A DNA stretch of 64,000 bases from an uncultured Erysipelotrichales bacterium (GCA_910579135.1 CAJTTM010000007.1:1-64000); one strand, 5' to 3'; positions 24,957 through 34,134 are shown, numbered from the stretch's first letter. Notes: a model not told the origin generated them from the letters alone. Program-made: numbers and translations.

Positions 24957-25447
24957 TCTTCTCCCTTTAAATCTAATTTCATATATATTGATGAATCCAT
25001 AGGACTATTATTATAGCTATCTATTTCATAAAATCCAAATTGTTTATACATATGAATTGCATTTTTAAGAAAAGGTAATGTATCAAGCAACATATAACAA
25101 TACCCTATATTCTTCGCATCTTCTATAATTTTTTCAATAAGTTGTTTTCCAATATGTTTTCCTCTGAATTCCTCTCTGACATAAAGACGTTTCATTTCAC
25201 ATTTTTGATCATCTATTTTCCTTAATCCTATACATCCAGCTAATTTCTCATCATAATAAACTAAATATAATCTTCCCTCAGGCATACCATATTTTTCTTC
25301 CAAATGTTTTATTTCTTCATCATAATTTTGAATATTGAGATATTCTCGAAATGAAGGATCTCCTAAAATCAACATTTCTGTATATTCAGAAAATAAAATA
25401 TTGGTTTCATATAAATAATGATATGCAGGAATGATTTTTAAACACAT
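24953..25447 (-). CDS. GNAT family N-acetyltransferase
   Basis: A 164-residue GNAT protein with the acetyl-CoA motif VREEFRGKHIGKQLIEKI near residue 108 and the C-terminal pattern AIHMYKQFGFYEIDSY. Closest in build to PhnO-like or MarR-associated acetyltransferases with KRLYVREEFRG. Its stop overlaps the next GNAT start (ATGATG). Fifteen bases separate it from the GNAT gene upstream. Substrate unknown. Confidence 0.9.
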   Translation of the reverse strand: MCLKIIPAYHYLYETNILFSEYTEMLILGDPSFREYLNIQNYDEEIKHLEEKYGMPEGRLYLVYYDEKLAGCIGLRKIDDQKCEMKRLYVREEFRGKHIGKQLIEKIIEDAKNIGYCYMLLDTLPFLKNAIHMYKQFGFYEIDSYNNSPMDSSIYMKLDLKGEE

Positions 25448-25462
25448 AAAGTCATCTCCTCT

Positions 25463-25882
25463 CTATAATAAATTCTTCATGAAAATAATCTCTAAAGTCT
25501 CTTTGGGTAATAATAAAGAACCACAATCAATATATCCATTTTTACGATAAAAAAATTGAGCTCCTTCATTAGATAAAGTAGAAGTCAAAACTCTCTTATA
25601 GTTCATTTTTAACATCTCTTCTTCCCAATAATTCATTAACTGTTGCCTGTACCCCTTATTTCTATAGTCTTCTAATATATATAACATATTCATAAAAGGT
25701 GTATTGTCCCAAAATAAATTATATCTCAACCATCCAATAAAAATATTGTTTTCAAATATCATTAAAACTCTTTTTATCTTTATACTATTTTTTAATTCAC
25801 TTTCACTAATATGCTTATCATAACATTTTAATATTTCTATATCTTTTTTATCTGCATATCTAATCATATCTATCATTTCCAT
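25463..25882 (-). CDS. GNAT family N-acetyltransferase
   Basis: A 139-residue acetyltransferase: LYILEDYRNKGYRQQLMNYW carries the CoA loop, and SNEGAQFFYRKNGYIDCGSLL is the usual C-terminal part. The motif is RNKGYR rather than RGxGxG, a mild departure. The true start may be one of three in-frame ATGs within the first seven codons; the ribosome site is weak. Confidence 0.85.
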   Translation of the reverse strand: MEMIDMIRYADKKDIEILKCYDKHISESELKNSIKIKRVLMIFENNIFIGWLRYNLFWDNTPFMNMLYILEDYRNKGYRQQLMNYWEEEMLKMNYKRVLTSTLSNEGAQFFYRKNGYIDCGSLLLPKETLEIIFMKNLL

Positions 25883-25906
25883 TTCAAATACACTAATCTA
25901 TATATT

Positions 25907-26614
25907 TCACTCTATCTTATTGCTTAACCACTTCTTATAATCATTTAATTGTTTTTCTGTATGAAAAAAATGTTCTCCATCTTCTAGCATTGTTAATTCA
26001 CAATTAAAATCATCACTAAATGCTTGTATTATACTTTGTTTTTGCATATTATCCTTTGTACCATATAAAATATAAGTTTTTTTATTCCAATAAACTATAG
26101 GATGTTCTTTAACAAATAAGTAATAATCCCAATATAAAGTTTGTCCAAAATCAGTTTTTATTTCTTGCTTTTCTCTTAACTGATTTTCATCTATATTATT
26201 ATATAACATCATATTATCTATAATCACTTTCATGTTTATAACTGGAGATAAAAATATACACTGTTTTATAGTTTCATCTTTATAAGCCAATAAACTAAAA
26301 TATGCTCCCATACTACAAGCCCAAATACTAATTTCATCATATTTCTCTTTGGCATATTCAATCACTTGCTTCAAATCATTTATACAATTTTGAACCTGAC
26401 ATAAATATTTTGTATCCAATTTTCTTTCTCCATGCTCTGGTAAATCAAAGCTTATCAGCTGATAACCTTTATCAATAATATCTTCAGCTAATATTTTTAT
26501 AACCTGATCTTCTTTATAAGACATATTACCATGTATTGCTATAAAAACTTTTTGACTTTTTTCTCCCCATATTATTGATGGAATATGATTTATTTTTACT
26601 TTTTCTATTTTCAT
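25907..26614 (-). CDS. Alpha/beta hydrolase
   Basis: A 235-residue serine hydrolase: VFIAIHGNMSYKED oxyanion strand, nucleophile elbow ACSMG near residue 100, and the catalytic His in DGEHFFH near residue 217. ACSMG replaces the usual GxSxG first Gly with Ala. No signal peptide. Part of the co-directional block of small enzymes; substrate unknown. Confidence 0.87.
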   Translation of the reverse strand: MKIEKVKINHIPSIIWGEKSQKVFIAIHGNMSYKEDQVIKILAEDIIDKGYQLISFDLPEHGERKLDTKYLCQVQNCINDLKQVIEYAKEKYDEISIWACSMGAYFSLLAYKDETIKQCIFLSPVINMKVIIDNMMLYNNIDENQLREKQEIKTDFGQTLYWDYYLFVKEHPIVYWNKKTYILYGTKDNMQKQSIIQAFSDDFNCELTMLEDGEHFFHTEKQLNDYKKWLSNKIE

Positions 26615-26635
26615 GCTATCATCCCTTTATTATTC

Positions 26636-27055
26636 TTATTTCATTAAATCTTCTCTTATTGTAATATAACCTTCATGAGTTGTTGTAAACAACAATGGCA
26701 TCTGTTGATTATCAAAAAAAGCAATATCATTGATTCCAAAATCTGTATTTTCAACTCTATCACCATAGTCTGAATTGATAATTTTACAAAACGTTTCAAA
26801 TCCCCTTAAATATTTAAATATTTGTGGTGATACTCTTAATTTATATACATCACTTTTTCCACTAGAATGAGTACCCCACCATTTATTTTTAGCTTTCTTT
26901 GATAGAATCAAATCTTTAAATTTCTCTATAAATTCTATATCTTCTTCATCAACTAAAACATATTCAATATATTGACTTTTCTTCTCTAATTGTTTAATAA
27001 CATTTAAATAATCACCATGATGATTTAAATCTCCTGTATAATCTTTAAATTGCAT
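26636..27055 (-). CDS. Hypothetical protein, 139 aa
   Basis: Not recognised. Soluble mixed alpha/beta protein with KNKWWGTHSSGKSDVYKLRVS in the middle and LLFTTTHEGYITI near the end, which suggests a sensor or immunity-like fold rather than an enzyme. Sits 20-odd bases from both neighbours in the operon-like run. The ribosome site is AGAGGTG. Confidence 0.55.
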   Translation of the reverse strand: MQFKDYTGDLNHHGDYLNVIKQLEKKSQYIEYVLVDEEDIEFIEKFKDLILSKKAKNKWWGTHSSGKSDVYKLRVSPQIFKYLRGFETFCKIINSDYGDRVENTDFGINDIAFFDNQQMPLLFTTTHEGYITIREDLMK

Positions 27056-27075
27056 TATAACACCTCTTTATTAAT

Positions 27076-27735
27076 CTAGATATACTTACTCGCTTCTTTT
27101 ATACTTAAACTACTCATTTTATCTTTATATTGATTGATAAAATCTTTTACCCATATTGGATCTGTTTTAGAATAATCTCTTAATGCCCATCCAATAGCTT
27201 TATTAATGAAAAATTCTTCACTACCAAAACTATTAACGATAATACTCTCTAATAACTTTTTATTCGTTTTTTCTTTCAAACATAATTGATGCTCTATAGC
27301 CGTTCTCTTTATCCAAACATTCTCAGCTTTAGACCATTCAATCATCAATTCTTTAACTCTTTCATCTCTTAAACCAATATCACCTATGATCCTACATAAA
27401 AAATCTATTGTATCCCACCATGATTTTTCTAAAATATATTTTTTTATTTTTGGAATATCCTCATATACTATAAATGACTTCATCTTCAATAAATAATCAT
27501 AAACAAGATATTGAAATTCTCTATGTTCATCTTCATAACATTGATTCAAAAAAGTCCAATCAATTATTTTATTCTTCTTTTCTAACTTTAAAAATTCTTT
27601 ATAACATTCTCTTCTTTTAGGAGTAGGTAATCCATAAAAGTCAAACATACTTCTCATATATTTTGACATTTCTTTTGCTTTATCTTTATTACTATAAGAT
27701 TCAAATATCTTTTTTATTTCTAAGTATTTATCCAT
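27076..27735 (-). CDS. AlkD-like DNA alkylation repair protein
   Basis: A 219-residue HEAT-like-repeat DNA glycosylase. Conserved features are YMRSMFDFYGLPTPKRRE near residue 22, KSWWDTIDFL near residue 99, and AIGWALRDYSKTDP near residue 175, including the Trp and Asp used in DNA binding and base release. Removes alkylated (3-methyl) purines. The start at MDKYLEIK is chosen; the longer frame would overlap the preceding methyltransferase gene. Confidence 0.92.
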   Translation of the reverse strand: MDKYLEIKKIFESYSNKDKAKEMSKYMRSMFDFYGLPTPKRRECYKEFLKLEKKNKIIDWTFLNQCYEDEHREFQYLVYDYLLKMKSFIVYEDIPKIKKYILEKSWWDTIDFLCRIIGDIGLRDERVKELMIEWSKAENVWIKRTAIEHQLCLKEKTNKKLLESIIVNSFGSEEFFINKAIGWALRDYSKTDPIWVKDFINQYKDKMSSLSIKEASKYI

Positions 27736-27746
27736 CTTAATACCTT

Positions 27747-28328
27747 TTACCACTTTCTACCAATATATCGACAAACTTTCTTTTTATAATTCAAATAGTC
27801 ATCACCAAATTCTTCAAGTAAAAATTCTTCTTCAACATTTAAAATTTGTAAGTGAAACATTAGAATCGCCAATAAAGAAACAATAAATAATACCCAATTA
27901 AAAAACATCAACAATATCCCAATATAAACAAGATCAAATCCTAAGAATGTGGGATTGCGACTTATTTGATATATACCACTCGTCACTAATTCTGTCTTAT
28001 CATTTTTTGATACTCCTGCTCTCCAATTATCTTGCATTGTAATCACTGAAATAATAAAAATTATATCACCCACAATACCCATACAAGCACCAATTATTCG
28101 TAAACTATTATTAAAAGAAAATATATTAAAAGCAATACCTATAACCTCAAAAACAGGAACTATATAAGTTATTATTTTCATTGTAACTTCTATAAACTTT
28201 ACCAATCCTACTTTATTTTTACCTATTTGATCTGTTTGAATTCCTTTACTACATTGATTGAACATTTTTATAAAATAACAACCATAGAATATCAACAAGA
28301 TCAAAATACCAATAATTTGAAAAGTCAT
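27747..28328 (-). CDS. ICMT/PEMT-like membrane methyltransferase
   Basis: A 193-residue membrane protein with four or five spans. The C-terminal signature is that of isoprenylcysteine carboxyl methyltransferase-like enzymes: SGIYQISRNPTFLGFDLVYIG near residue 120, EEEFLLEEFGDDYLNYKKKVCRYI near residue 160. Bacterial members methylate lipids or small molecules. Its end overlaps the AlkD upstream region without overlap of the chosen AlkD start. Confidence 0.88.
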   Translation of the reverse strand: MTFQIIGILILLIFYGCYFIKMFNQCSKGIQTDQIGKNKVGLVKFIEVTMKIITYIVPVFEVIGIAFNIFSFNNSLRIIGACMGIVGDIIFIISVITMQDNWRAGVSKNDKTELVTSGIYQISRNPTFLGFDLVYIGILLMFFNWVLFIVSLLAILMFHLQILNVEEEFLLEEFGDDYLNYKKKVCRYIGRKW

Positions 28329-28348
28329 TTTTTTATACTCCTATATTT

Positions 28349-28555
28349 TTATTTATTATTATCTTTCTTAATCATAGATCCTATAGCCATCCCAAAAACC
28401 ATACCAATATTAAGCCCAATACACATATAAATAATAACATTATTAGCCATATTTCCTAAAATAAATCCAATAGCCACACCAAGACACATTCCTATAAACA
28501 TTCCCTCTGATATATAGTTTTTTTCTTTATCATTATCTTTTAATTCTTTTTTCAT
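28349..28555 (-). CDS. Small glycine-rich membrane protein, 68 aa
   Basis: Two hydrophobic helices rich in Gly and Ala (GMFIGMCLGVAIGFILGNMANNV and GLNIGMVFGMAIGSMI) with a charged N-terminus. The start at 28555 follows AAGGAG. Reads like a two-span small membrane protein with GxxxG packing; not otherwise recognised. First gene of the minus-strand run down to AlkD. Confidence 0.6.
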   Translation of the reverse strand: MKKELKDNDKEKNYISEGMFIGMCLGVAIGFILGNMANNVIIYMCIGLNIGMVFGMAIGSMIKKDNNK

Positions 28556-28689
28556 TATAATTCTCCTTATATGTAACACCTATATTCTATATGAAGTCAA
28601 ATACATTTTCTAATAAATAATATCATAATCTCATGTGAATTTCATGAATTTTCTATCTTTATAATATTTTATACTCATTAACAACATAA

Positions 28690-28725
28690 AAAGCACAATA
28701 AAGATATCAATTTATTGTGCTTTTA
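28690..28725. terminator. Bidirectional terminator after the first Rpn gene
   Basis: AAAAGCACAATAAA pairs exactly with TTTATTGTGCTTTT around a short loop. Confidence 0.85.
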
Positions 28726-28753
28726 TCTATCTTCTAAACACTTAGAATATACA

Positions 28754-29647
28754 TTAACGCAAAATATATTTTAAAATATCTTCTTCCTTATCAATATCAA
28801 ATATATTTAACGCTATTGTACTTATTGCTTTTTCGTCAAGACTATTAATAATATTGATAATATTCTCTGATAAACATCCTAATTTCCTTTTGAGTAGATT
28901 TATTAAAATATCTATTTTCCCTTCTGCTCTACCCTCAATCTTTCCACTAGTATAACCTTCTTCTTTTCCAACAAGTATTCCTTCTTCATATCCAATTCCC
29001 ATCCATTTCCTTGTGATCTCACACATCTTTTTGACTCCTCCTTTTTCCTGTTTATAATATCTAAACCATTTCTTGATTGACTTACTATACATATCACTAG
29101 GTTCAATACAATGAAAATCATGTATCATTCTCCCTATTTCTGTACTTTCATCTTTATATTCTCCATTTACTATATAGATCTCTTGTCCATCATCCACTTC
29201 TTCCTGACTTTCCATCTCTACTCTCTTGATTCTATACATTGGTAATCCTCTTTCAAAATAATCTTTATGATATATATAGATCACTTTACTATCTGGTATA
29301 TCTTTATAATTTGTTCCCTTTTTAACAAAATGATTATCTGCTCCACTATGATATAATCTTAATCGTTTAAATGTATGTCCTTCTTTTTCCTTTTGAACTT
29401 CTATATCTATGATTTCTCCTTCACTGCTTTCAACAAGAATATCCAATCTTGATTCTTTTCCATGAAGATTACTAATATAGTATTCCACTTGAGAATCTTT
29501 GATATGTACAGGTTTATCAAAGAGAGATGAGAGCAGTTCTTCTACACATTCCTTATGAGAGAAAACAGCTCTCATCATAGGATGATTAAATACAGTCATA
29601 GACTTTATATCTTTTAAAACATCATTTCTTATTTCTAATAAGTTCAT
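28754..29647 (-). CDS. Rpn-family nuclease / PD-(D/E)XK transposase-like protein
   Basis: 297 residues. A PD-(D/E)XK core with Asp69 in SRLDILV and EVQ at residues 83-85 (IDIEVQ), the form usual in Rpn/TIGR01784 proteins. FDKPVHIKD precedes and RLRLYHSGADNHFV follows. Near residue 225 there is a Gly/Glu-rich repeat (GIGYEEGILVGKEEG...GKIEGRAEGK) of the type found in this family. Rpn proteins promote RecA-independent recombination in E. coli. The start follows GGAGGAA. It carries the upstream dyad shared with the second Rpn gene at 50.9 kb. Confidence 0.9.
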   Translation of the reverse strand: MNLLEIRNDVLKDIKSMTVFNHPMMRAVFSHKECVEELLSSLFDKPVHIKDSQVEYYISNLHGKESRLDILVESSEGEIIDIEVQKEKEGHTFKRLRLYHSGADNHFVKKGTNYKDIPDSKVIYIYHKDYFERGLPMYRIKRVEMESQEEVDDGQEIYIVNGEYKDESTEIGRMIHDFHCIEPSDMYSKSIKKWFRYYKQEKGGVKKMCEITRKWMGIGYEEGILVGKEEGYTSGKIEGRAEGKIDILINLLKRKLGCLSENIINIINSLDEKAISTIALNIFDIDKEEDILKYILR

Positions 29648-29748
29648 ATTTTTTATTCCTCCTTATTATTCTATACTCATAAAAATGATGTTTTTCTTTT
29701 TTTATTTATATAATTTCATAATATGAAAATAATAACTTCTATAAATCT

Positions 29749-29793
29749 ATTATAAGAATATATCACAGACTTGTCATTGGACATTTTGTCCAA
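29749..29793 (-). promoter_or_regulatory. Promoter with upstream dyad, first Rpn gene
   Basis: Minus strand, in order: dyad GGAC-N5-GTCC (29779-29791) within TTGGAC...GTCCAA, then -35 ATGACA (29772-29777), 17-base spacer, -10 TATAAT (29749-29754). The dyad, its distance to the boxes and the spacer length are the same as at 50695-50739 before the other Rpn gene. Confidence 0.75.
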
Positions 29794-29794
29794 T

Positions 29795-29819
29795 AAAAAA
29801 GCAAGATGTTTATCATCTT
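29795..29819 (-). terminator. Terminator of the RNA methyltransferase gene
   Basis: AAGATG/CATCTT hairpin and six T on the minus strand. It overlaps the last codons of the gene. Confidence 0.65.
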
Positions 29820-31276
29820 ACTTTAATAATAAAGAAATAATACATCCTTCTTTCTCTAATTAATTCATAATGTTCTACTAAAGATAGAACTTTTTGTTGT
29901 AGTCTTAGATTTTTTCTAACTAAAGATAATTCACTTGTATAAATAAATACATAACCATTATGTTTAACTAATCTAGGTATTCTTTTAAAGAAACGATCAT
30001 ATAAATCAGTTAAACTTTCCATATCACTCATTTGTTCTCTAGTTGGCATATCAGTAAATATTTCATCAAAATCTTCGCTATTTACAAATCTAAGTGCATC
30101 TTTATGAACAAAATGAATGTTAAGTTTAGCCTTATGTGCATTCTTCTTTGCGATTTCTAATCCTTTACCATAAATATCTAATCCCATTACAAAATGACAA
30201 TGTCTCGCTTTATCTCTTTCAATAAGCAATGTTCCACTACCACAGAATGGATCAAGTACTCTTGAAAAGCCATCAAAATAAGGATAAGCTAATTTCATTA
30301 GCGTTGCAGCCAGAAAAGGTTTCATTGAAAATGATGTTGTATCTTGGCGATAACTAAAACGTCTATTTTCAATATCCATAATTTTTAAATAAGCATTGAC
30401 TTGATTTTCTCTTAATTCTTTTAATACAATTTCTATTTCATAATGATGTGGTGAATTGAGTAAAAGTTTAGGAAAGAGTATTGCTAATCTTTCTGCAACA
30501 TCTTTCATAAGTTTACCATTTTTATTTTTTAATCTATCACTGACTTTAAAATAGAAAGGATCATTTGTATTGTATAAAACTTCTAATATATGTTTTAAAG
30601 AACTTTTTTCTATCTTTGTAATTATTTCTTCTACATTTATATTCATAGCCGAACAACCAGATAGAGGTATTAATATTTCATCAAAGTTTCTTAAATCTTT
30701 AAGTTCCATCAAAGAGCTTGTTCTCACTAATACGCCTTGCCCTACTGGTTTATAAAGCATCCCTTTTAAATCTTCAAATAAAGTAAATTGATACCAAGGA
30801 ACTGTTGTTAGAACAACATCAACATAATCATGTTGCATCCTTAATAATTTCTTTCTATGATGCTTATTTCCTAAAATCAATTCATTAACAATCTTTAATT
30901 GAGCTTGAATATGCTTTTGATGTTCTTTCTCTTCAACCTCCATTAAAGACTCTTGTATCTTCTCTAATGTATCTATATGATGATAACAATCATGATTTAA
31001 ACATCCCTTTAAATAAGCTTCTTTAACGTATTCAGTTTTTTCTCGATCATAACCCTTCAACAACACATCAACAACATCTTTAAAAGAAAACATACCAACT
31101 ATTAAAGCACTATTCTTTCTTACTTTTGGATCATCATGATCAAAATAAGAAATTAACTTTAAATAGAAGTCATAATCCTGAAAATAACTTTCATTACCTT
31201 GACTATTTGTTTTTATTTCAATGAGTGATGCTCTTAATTGTTGATTGACTTTTATATTTTCTATAACAGTTTCCAT
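29813..31276 (-). CDS. THUMP/UPF0020-type RNA methyltransferase
   Basis: 487 residues: an N-terminal helical HEAT-like part (residues 30-130), a central RNA-binding region, and a C-terminal Rossmann methyltransferase with LDPFCGSGTLLIE near residue 343. The catalytic motif, (D/N)PPY in most relatives, reads TDMPTREQ near residue 410. SAM-binding and overall order fit tRNA/rRNA guanine-N2 methyltransferases of the TrmN/RlmL kind. The variant active-site motif makes the exact target uncertain. Confidence 0.8.
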   Translation of the reverse strand: METVIENIKVNQQLRASLIEIKTNSQGNESYFQDYDFYLKLISYFDHDDPKVRKNSALIVGMFSFKDVVDVLLKGYDREKTEYVKEAYLKGCLNHDCYHHIDTLEKIQESLMEVEEKEHQKHIQAQLKIVNELILGNKHHRKKLLRMQHDYVDVVLTTVPWYQFTLFEDLKGMLYKPVGQGVLVRTSSLMELKDLRNFDEILIPLSGCSAMNINVEEIITKIEKSSLKHILEVLYNTNDPFYFKVSDRLKNKNGKLMKDVAERLAILFPKLLLNSPHHYEIEIVLKELRENQVNAYLKIMDIENRRFSYRQDTTSFSMKPFLAATLMKLAYPYFDGFSRVLDPFCGSGTLLIERDKARHCHFVMGLDIYGKGLEIAKKNAHKAKLNIHFVHKDALRFVNSEDFDEIFTDMPTREQMSDMESLTDLYDRFFKRIPRLVKHNGYVFIYTSELSLVRKNLRLQQKVLSLVEHYELIRERRMYYFFIIKVR

Positions 31277-31312
31277 ACTTTTTACTCCTAAGAATTATTA
31301 TATCACATTTTC

Positions 31313-32161
31313 TTATTCAATCCAACTCATTTTAGGAAGGGTCACATATTGTGAAATTATATCATACATTTGTTTAATACAATTTAATTCTATTTTATAT
31401 TGATTTAAAAAATATTTAATCTTTTGATAATCCATTTCTTCTTTTAAAACAGCTTCAAAGAAAACTGAAGGATAAAACATTCTTGCATATAAATATAACA
31501 ATTCAAAAACATCAAAATACGATTCCTCTATAAATTGTTTTAAAGAAGAAAAAGACATCACCTCTGAAGTTAATAAAATATAAATTTGTTTTGCTCTAGA
31601 TGAAAGGGTATAGTGACATGGATTAAGTAATTGATAATAATATTGAACTGGATAATTCAATGTTAATGTCATAGGTACAACTGCGTTTTTATTTAAAAAT
31701 AAAATTTCATTTAATAAACAAATACCATTTTCACAAAGACCACAATAATAATGAAGTAAAGCATTTAAATCTTTATCATACTCAAAACTATATGAATATT
31801 TAGAGATTTCATCTCTTACATCATCTACTTTTTGAATCCAGCTTTCTTTTATATCACATATTCTAAGTGTGGATATAGGAATAATTTGTAAGCTATATCT
31901 AATATAATTATTCATATCTATTTGTTCATCTTGATACTCAAATAAAATATAATTTTGACTCATTGTTTGTTGAAAACAATTTTTAATAATTCTATAACCA
32001 TGAATATTTAACATATGAATCATATAATCATAATATGAATAAATCATCATAAAAGAAGAATCAACTCTACATATAAAATAACTTCTTTGTTGATAAATAA
32101 AATAACCATTTTGAATATAATCAACATCCATATGATAATAATCTTTTAATATCTTTTTCAA
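31313..32161 (-). CDS. YutH/CotS-like spore coat protein
   Basis: A 282-residue protein with the kinase-like fold of the CotS/YutH coat proteins: ILFEYQDEQIDMNNYIRYSL near residue 75, ALLHYYCGLCENGICLLNEIL in the middle, and VVPMTLTLNYPVQYYYQLL. Catalytic kinase residues are not evident, as is usual in this group. It follows yunB by 11 bases, a second sporulation gene, which supports a spore role. Family match is by eye, so moderate certainty. Confidence 0.6.
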   Translation of the reverse strand: MKKILKDYYHMDVDYIQNGYFIYQQRSYFICRVDSSFMMIYSYYDYMIHMLNIHGYRIIKNCFQQTMSQNYILFEYQDEQIDMNNYIRYSLQIIPISTLRICDIKESWIQKVDDVRDEISKYSYSFEYDKDLNALLHYYCGLCENGICLLNEILFLNKNAVVPMTLTLNYPVQYYYQLLNPCHYTLSSRAKQIYILLTSEVMSFSSLKQFIEESYFDVFELLYLYARMFYPSVFFEAVLKEEMDYQKIKYFLNQYKIELNCIKQMYDIISQYVTLPKMSWIE

Positions 32162-32172
32162 TAAAATCTCTC

Positions 32173-32832
32173 CTATTTATAAACCAAAGGTATTTGCCCT
32201 TCTACTATTTCTAAAAGAATAGGAATATTGACATCATGTACATGATATTGTTCAAAGAATGGATAAACCATTCTTAGCTTTAAACTTATCTTTATAGATA
32301 ATTCAATCATGACATGATTCATTCCATAATTATGAACTTCTTTTTCTACACTACTAGAAACACTCGCAAGATGTTTATATTGAATAGAAAGTTTAGGAGT
32401 TATTGATGAAAAAAAAGGTTTATCTAACAAGGTTGCTATTGAAACTTGAGATACAATACCACTATTAGATACATCTTCTAATCTTCTTTCATAATAACTG
32501 TTATCTTTTGCTTCATATTTTCCCTCTTCAATTAATGAATAAGTATTCTCTATATCTAAAGCAACATCAGAAGCTAAATGATTGGCTTTGATCATGTCAA
32601 AATCAATTAAAGTAATTTCATTATCTGCATTTCTTTCAATAATAACCATATCACTATATTGTTTTTCATCAGTAAACTGACTATGGGTGACAATTAATTG
32701 ATTAAATCTTTCTACTTCCATCTTTCCATATTCTTTTAAAGGATCAACTAATGAATTATATAAATAATAAGTTGGAACACAAACAATGATACAACTCAAC
32801 AATATCATTATAAATATTCTCTTTTTCATCAT
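32173..32832 (-). CDS. yunB: Sporulation protein YunB
   Basis: 219 residues with one N-terminal membrane anchor (residues 5-25) and the YunB pattern: IVTHSQFTDEKQYSDMVIIERNADNEITLIDFDM near residue 48 and SNSGIVSQVSIATLLDKPFF near residue 127. YunB is needed for efficient sporulation in Bacillus and is membrane-associated. Its presence is the best evidence in the window that the organism makes spores. Confidence 0.85.
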   Translation of the reverse strand: MMKKRIFIMILLSCIIVCVPTYYLYNSLVDPLKEYGKMEVERFNQLIVTHSQFTDEKQYSDMVIIERNADNEITLIDFDMIKANHLASDVALDIENTYSLIEEGKYEAKDNSYYERRLEDVSNSGIVSQVSIATLLDKPFFSSITPKLSIQYKHLASVSSSVEKEVHNYGMNHVMIELSIKISLKLRMVYPFFEQYHVHDVNIPILLEIVEGQIPLVYK

Positions 32833-32867
32833 ATCACCACCTCATTATATGTAGATAAAAGAAAAAA

Positions 32868-32894
32868 TAGCACAAATATTATGACTTTGTGCTA
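32868..32894 (-). terminator. Terminator inside the end of the next gene
   Basis: TAGCACAAA/TTTGTGCTA hairpin followed by TTTTTTCTTTT on the minus strand. It spans the stop of the 32.9 kb gene. Confidence 0.8.
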
Positions 32895-33346
32895 TTGATT
32901 ACTATTTTTCTGTTTTTTTCTACAAGTTCATTATCAATGATATTCATAAAATCTATAAGTGGATCCCATTGATCTGTTAAGATAACTTTGTTATCTTTAA
33001 TAGAGATATTGATTTGATGATATTTTGGTATGAATACAACATTATTATAGAATTCCACTTCTAATTCTATGGGTTGATTAAATTGCTGGTGAAATACTTT
33101 TATACATAAGTATACTTTTCCATAGTGTCTATCTTTAATATAAAAGTTATCATTTTCAGTATTATCTGTTTTTATTACTTTGTGATGCGAATCTTTTACA
33201 GTGACTTCTATATGATAAGGATCTATCTTTTTATCATCTATATAACATTCCATCTTTCCTAATATTCCATATTGAAAGAAATGATAAAAGATAAATAGAC
33301 ATACAAAAAGTAGACATAGGATTAGTCTTTTTTTCATTGGTTTCAC
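32879..33346 (-). CDS. Membrane-anchored hypothetical protein
   Basis: 155 residues with one N-terminal hydrophobic helix (RLILCLLFVCLFIFYHFF) that could be a signal anchor, then a beta-rich soluble domain (YIDDKKIDPYHIEVTVKDSHHKVIK). Not recognised. Start follows TTGAGGTGAAACC. Faces the sporulation genes downstream but ends with its own terminator. Confidence 0.55.
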   Translation of the reverse strand: MKPMKKRLILCLLFVCLFIFYHFFQYGILGKMECYIDDKKIDPYHIEVTVKDSHHKVIKTDNTENDNFYIKDRHYGKVYLCIKVFHQQFNQPIELEVEFYNNVVFIPKYHQINISIKDNKVILTDQWDPLIDFMNIIDNELVEKNRKIVINSTKS

Positions 33347-33396
33347 CTCAAGGGTATTTTAGCATAGATATTAAAAATATAAAACACAATTGCAGT

Positions 33397-34134
33397 TTAA
33401 ACAATATTTCCTGATTCTGAATTAACATTTAATAATTGTACTTTCTTAAGCTGACCATTTTTAAATAAATTGTTTATATTATCTACACTTGTATCATCAA
33501 GTTTTAATTTATCATTTTCTATAATTTCACTCACAATTATTTTAGCAGCATTTTTAGCAAATTTTTCTAAAAATTCTGAATCATCATCCCAAGAGTTAGC
33601 CTTTTCTGTCTCGAGTGAAGATAAAGTTGCAAAAAGTTCATATTCATTTTTTTCTGTGTTTAAATTATAATACCAATAACTTGAAACTATACCACCAAAG
33701 CTATTTGTTCCATTCACACACAAAACTATCCTATTGTTAGATTTATCATACCATGCCTCTCTTAATTGAAATGATGAGGGATTTTTCATACTATCAGAAG
33801 CTTGATTACTAATATAAGCAATTAAATTTTCAAATTCTACTTTTTCCTTTTCAGATGCGTCTGCTTTCTTATACGCTTCTTCATAGTTCCCTTCAACGAG
33901 CAAATCTTCAGTAGTAACTGTTAATGTTGGCAATATTTTCCCAAAAAACATACCACACATACCCAAAAACAAAATAACCAATAGTATAATTTTTTTTGAT
34001 TTTTTATTACTACACATTCCTTTAACTTTATTAGAAACTTCATTTTTTGCATTATGTTTCACTTCTGTTCCACAATTAACACAAACAATCGCATTATCAT
34101 TAATTTCTGCCCCACAATTTTTACAATACATCAT
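33397..34134 (-). CDS. Zinc-ribbon membrane protein
   Basis: 245 residues. An N-terminal double-CxxC zinc ribbon (CKNCGAEINDNAIVCVNCG, residues 4-22), a single membrane span (KIILLVILFLGMCGMFFGKI), then an external domain with SSFQLREAWYDKSNNRIVLCV and a Trp/Tyr pair. Last gene of the operon that begins at 37446 behind the G10 promoter. The cytosolic ribbon plus external sensor-like domain suggests an envelope function. Confidence 0.75.
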   Translation of the reverse strand: MMYCKNCGAEINDNAIVCVNCGTEVKHNAKNEVSNKVKGMCSNKKSKKIILLVILFLGMCGMFFGKILPTLTVTTEDLLVEGNYEEAYKKADASEKEKVEFENLIAYISNQASDSMKNPSSFQLREAWYDKSNNRIVLCVNGTNSFGGIVSSYWYYNLNTEKNEYELFATLSSLETEKANSWDDDSEFLEKFAKNAAKIIVSEIIENDKLKLDDTSVDNINNLFKNGQLKKVQLLNVNSESGNIV

